Source: an uncultured Bacteroidia bacterium (GTDB taxonomy: Bacteria > Bacteroidota > Bacteroidia > Bacteroidales > F082). Taken from it: a stretch of 54,786 nt of DNA. The DNA lies in assembly GCA_902799345.1 (NCBI GenBank), contig CADBZW010000014.1, positions 1 to 54,786 on the forward strand, written 5' to 3'. Shown here piece by piece: positions 54,742-54,786 of this stretch. The notes beneath the pieces are model-generated. The model searched no databases. It saw only the letters and a list, made by a program, of their open reading frames with translations, and was not told the origin of the DNA. Position 1 is the stretch's first letter, and every line of letters starts with the position of its first letter. Position numbers and translations under genes: made by a program.

Positions 54742-54786
54742 AGTTTCGTCCTTCACCAAGAAATTGATGAGCGGTCTCGACCTCTC
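54707..54786 (+). CDS. 5' end of a small gene overlapping the zeta-toxin gene (possible antitoxin), cut by window edge
   Basis: The ATG at 54707 begins an open frame (MTTVTVNAKKNEVSS, then FTKKLMSGLDL) that runs off the right edge. It overlaps the last 35 bp of the zeta gene in another frame, so the two are probably translationally linked. The MTTVTVNAK opening resembles short Bacteroidota antitoxin-like proteins. Only 26 residues are visible, so the role is inference. If correct, the toxin gene precedes the antitoxin gene. Confidence 0.5.
   Translation, partial: MTTVTVNAKKNEVSSFTKKLMSGLDL

Overview
The window looks like chromosome from an uncultured member of Bacteroidales (phylum Bacteroidota). 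The evidence is a set of type IX secretion (T9SS) cargo proteins with C-terminal sorting domains, a PorV/PorQ-type outer-membrane shuttle, a T9SS plug protein (formerly DUF5103), a DUF4837 lipoprotein, a TonB-dependent receptor with a carboxypeptidase-regulatory N-terminus, and Bacteroidota-type -7 promoter boxes (TAnnTTTG) before many operons. There is no rRNA, tRNA, CRISPR array, transposase or phage module. Genes are tightly packed. No gene-free stretch exceeds 300 bp; the longest is about 245 bp (43174-43418).

Layout. 1-14.1 kb: surface-protein region. It holds the 3' end of a T9SS cargo gene, a tiny secreted protein with a C-terminal anchor-like tail, a 366-aa T9SS protein, then a minus-strand series of two giant multidomain T9SS proteins (2021 and about 1511 aa), a second copy of the tiny anchor-tail protein, and a PLP enzyme resembling cysteate/threonine synthase. 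14.2-24 kb: a lone PD-(D/E)XK (HsdR-N-like) gene, a small lipoprotein, MltD-type transglycosylase plus DUF4837 lipoprotein, an AI-2E family transporter, and the purL-ybaK-GNAT operon. 24.1-28.8 kb: a leucine-rich-repeat T9SS protein divergent from an ECF sigma / membrane protein / lipoprotein / T9SS protein operon, then a secreted thioredoxin-fold protein. 28.8-33.6 kb: priA with the T9SS plug protein, and greA with a HIT protein. 33.6-43.2 kb: a three-gene operon of TonB-dependent receptor, 1509-aa exoprotein and PorV/PorQ-like protein. 43.4-45.8 kb: small lipoproteins, DAHP synthase/chorismate mutase, and a RelE/ParE-type toxin-antitoxin pair. 45.9-50.5 kb: asnS, rpoN and a sensor histidine kinase. 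50.5-54.8 kb: two lipoproteins flanking a T9SS-sorted M1 peptidase, then a zeta-toxin gene followed by a truncated small gene.

The connecting theme is cell-surface export. At least eight genes encode T9SS cargo, and two encode parts of, or relatives of, the T9SS machinery. The three-gene operon at 33.6-43.2 kb may be a self-contained export or surface-assembly unit.

A second layer is repeat DNA. Many intergenic gaps carry hairpins built from short direct repeats, each with a different sequence. Two 28-bp perfect palindromes share arms and a T6 tail but have different self-complementary cores, and both sit where intrinsic terminators belong. Several repeat-like segments appear to lie in frame inside protein-coding genes. 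A promoter-hairpin-T6 arrangement in front of greA looks like a leader attenuator. Gene identities come from reading translated sequence and motifs by eye; no database search was run.
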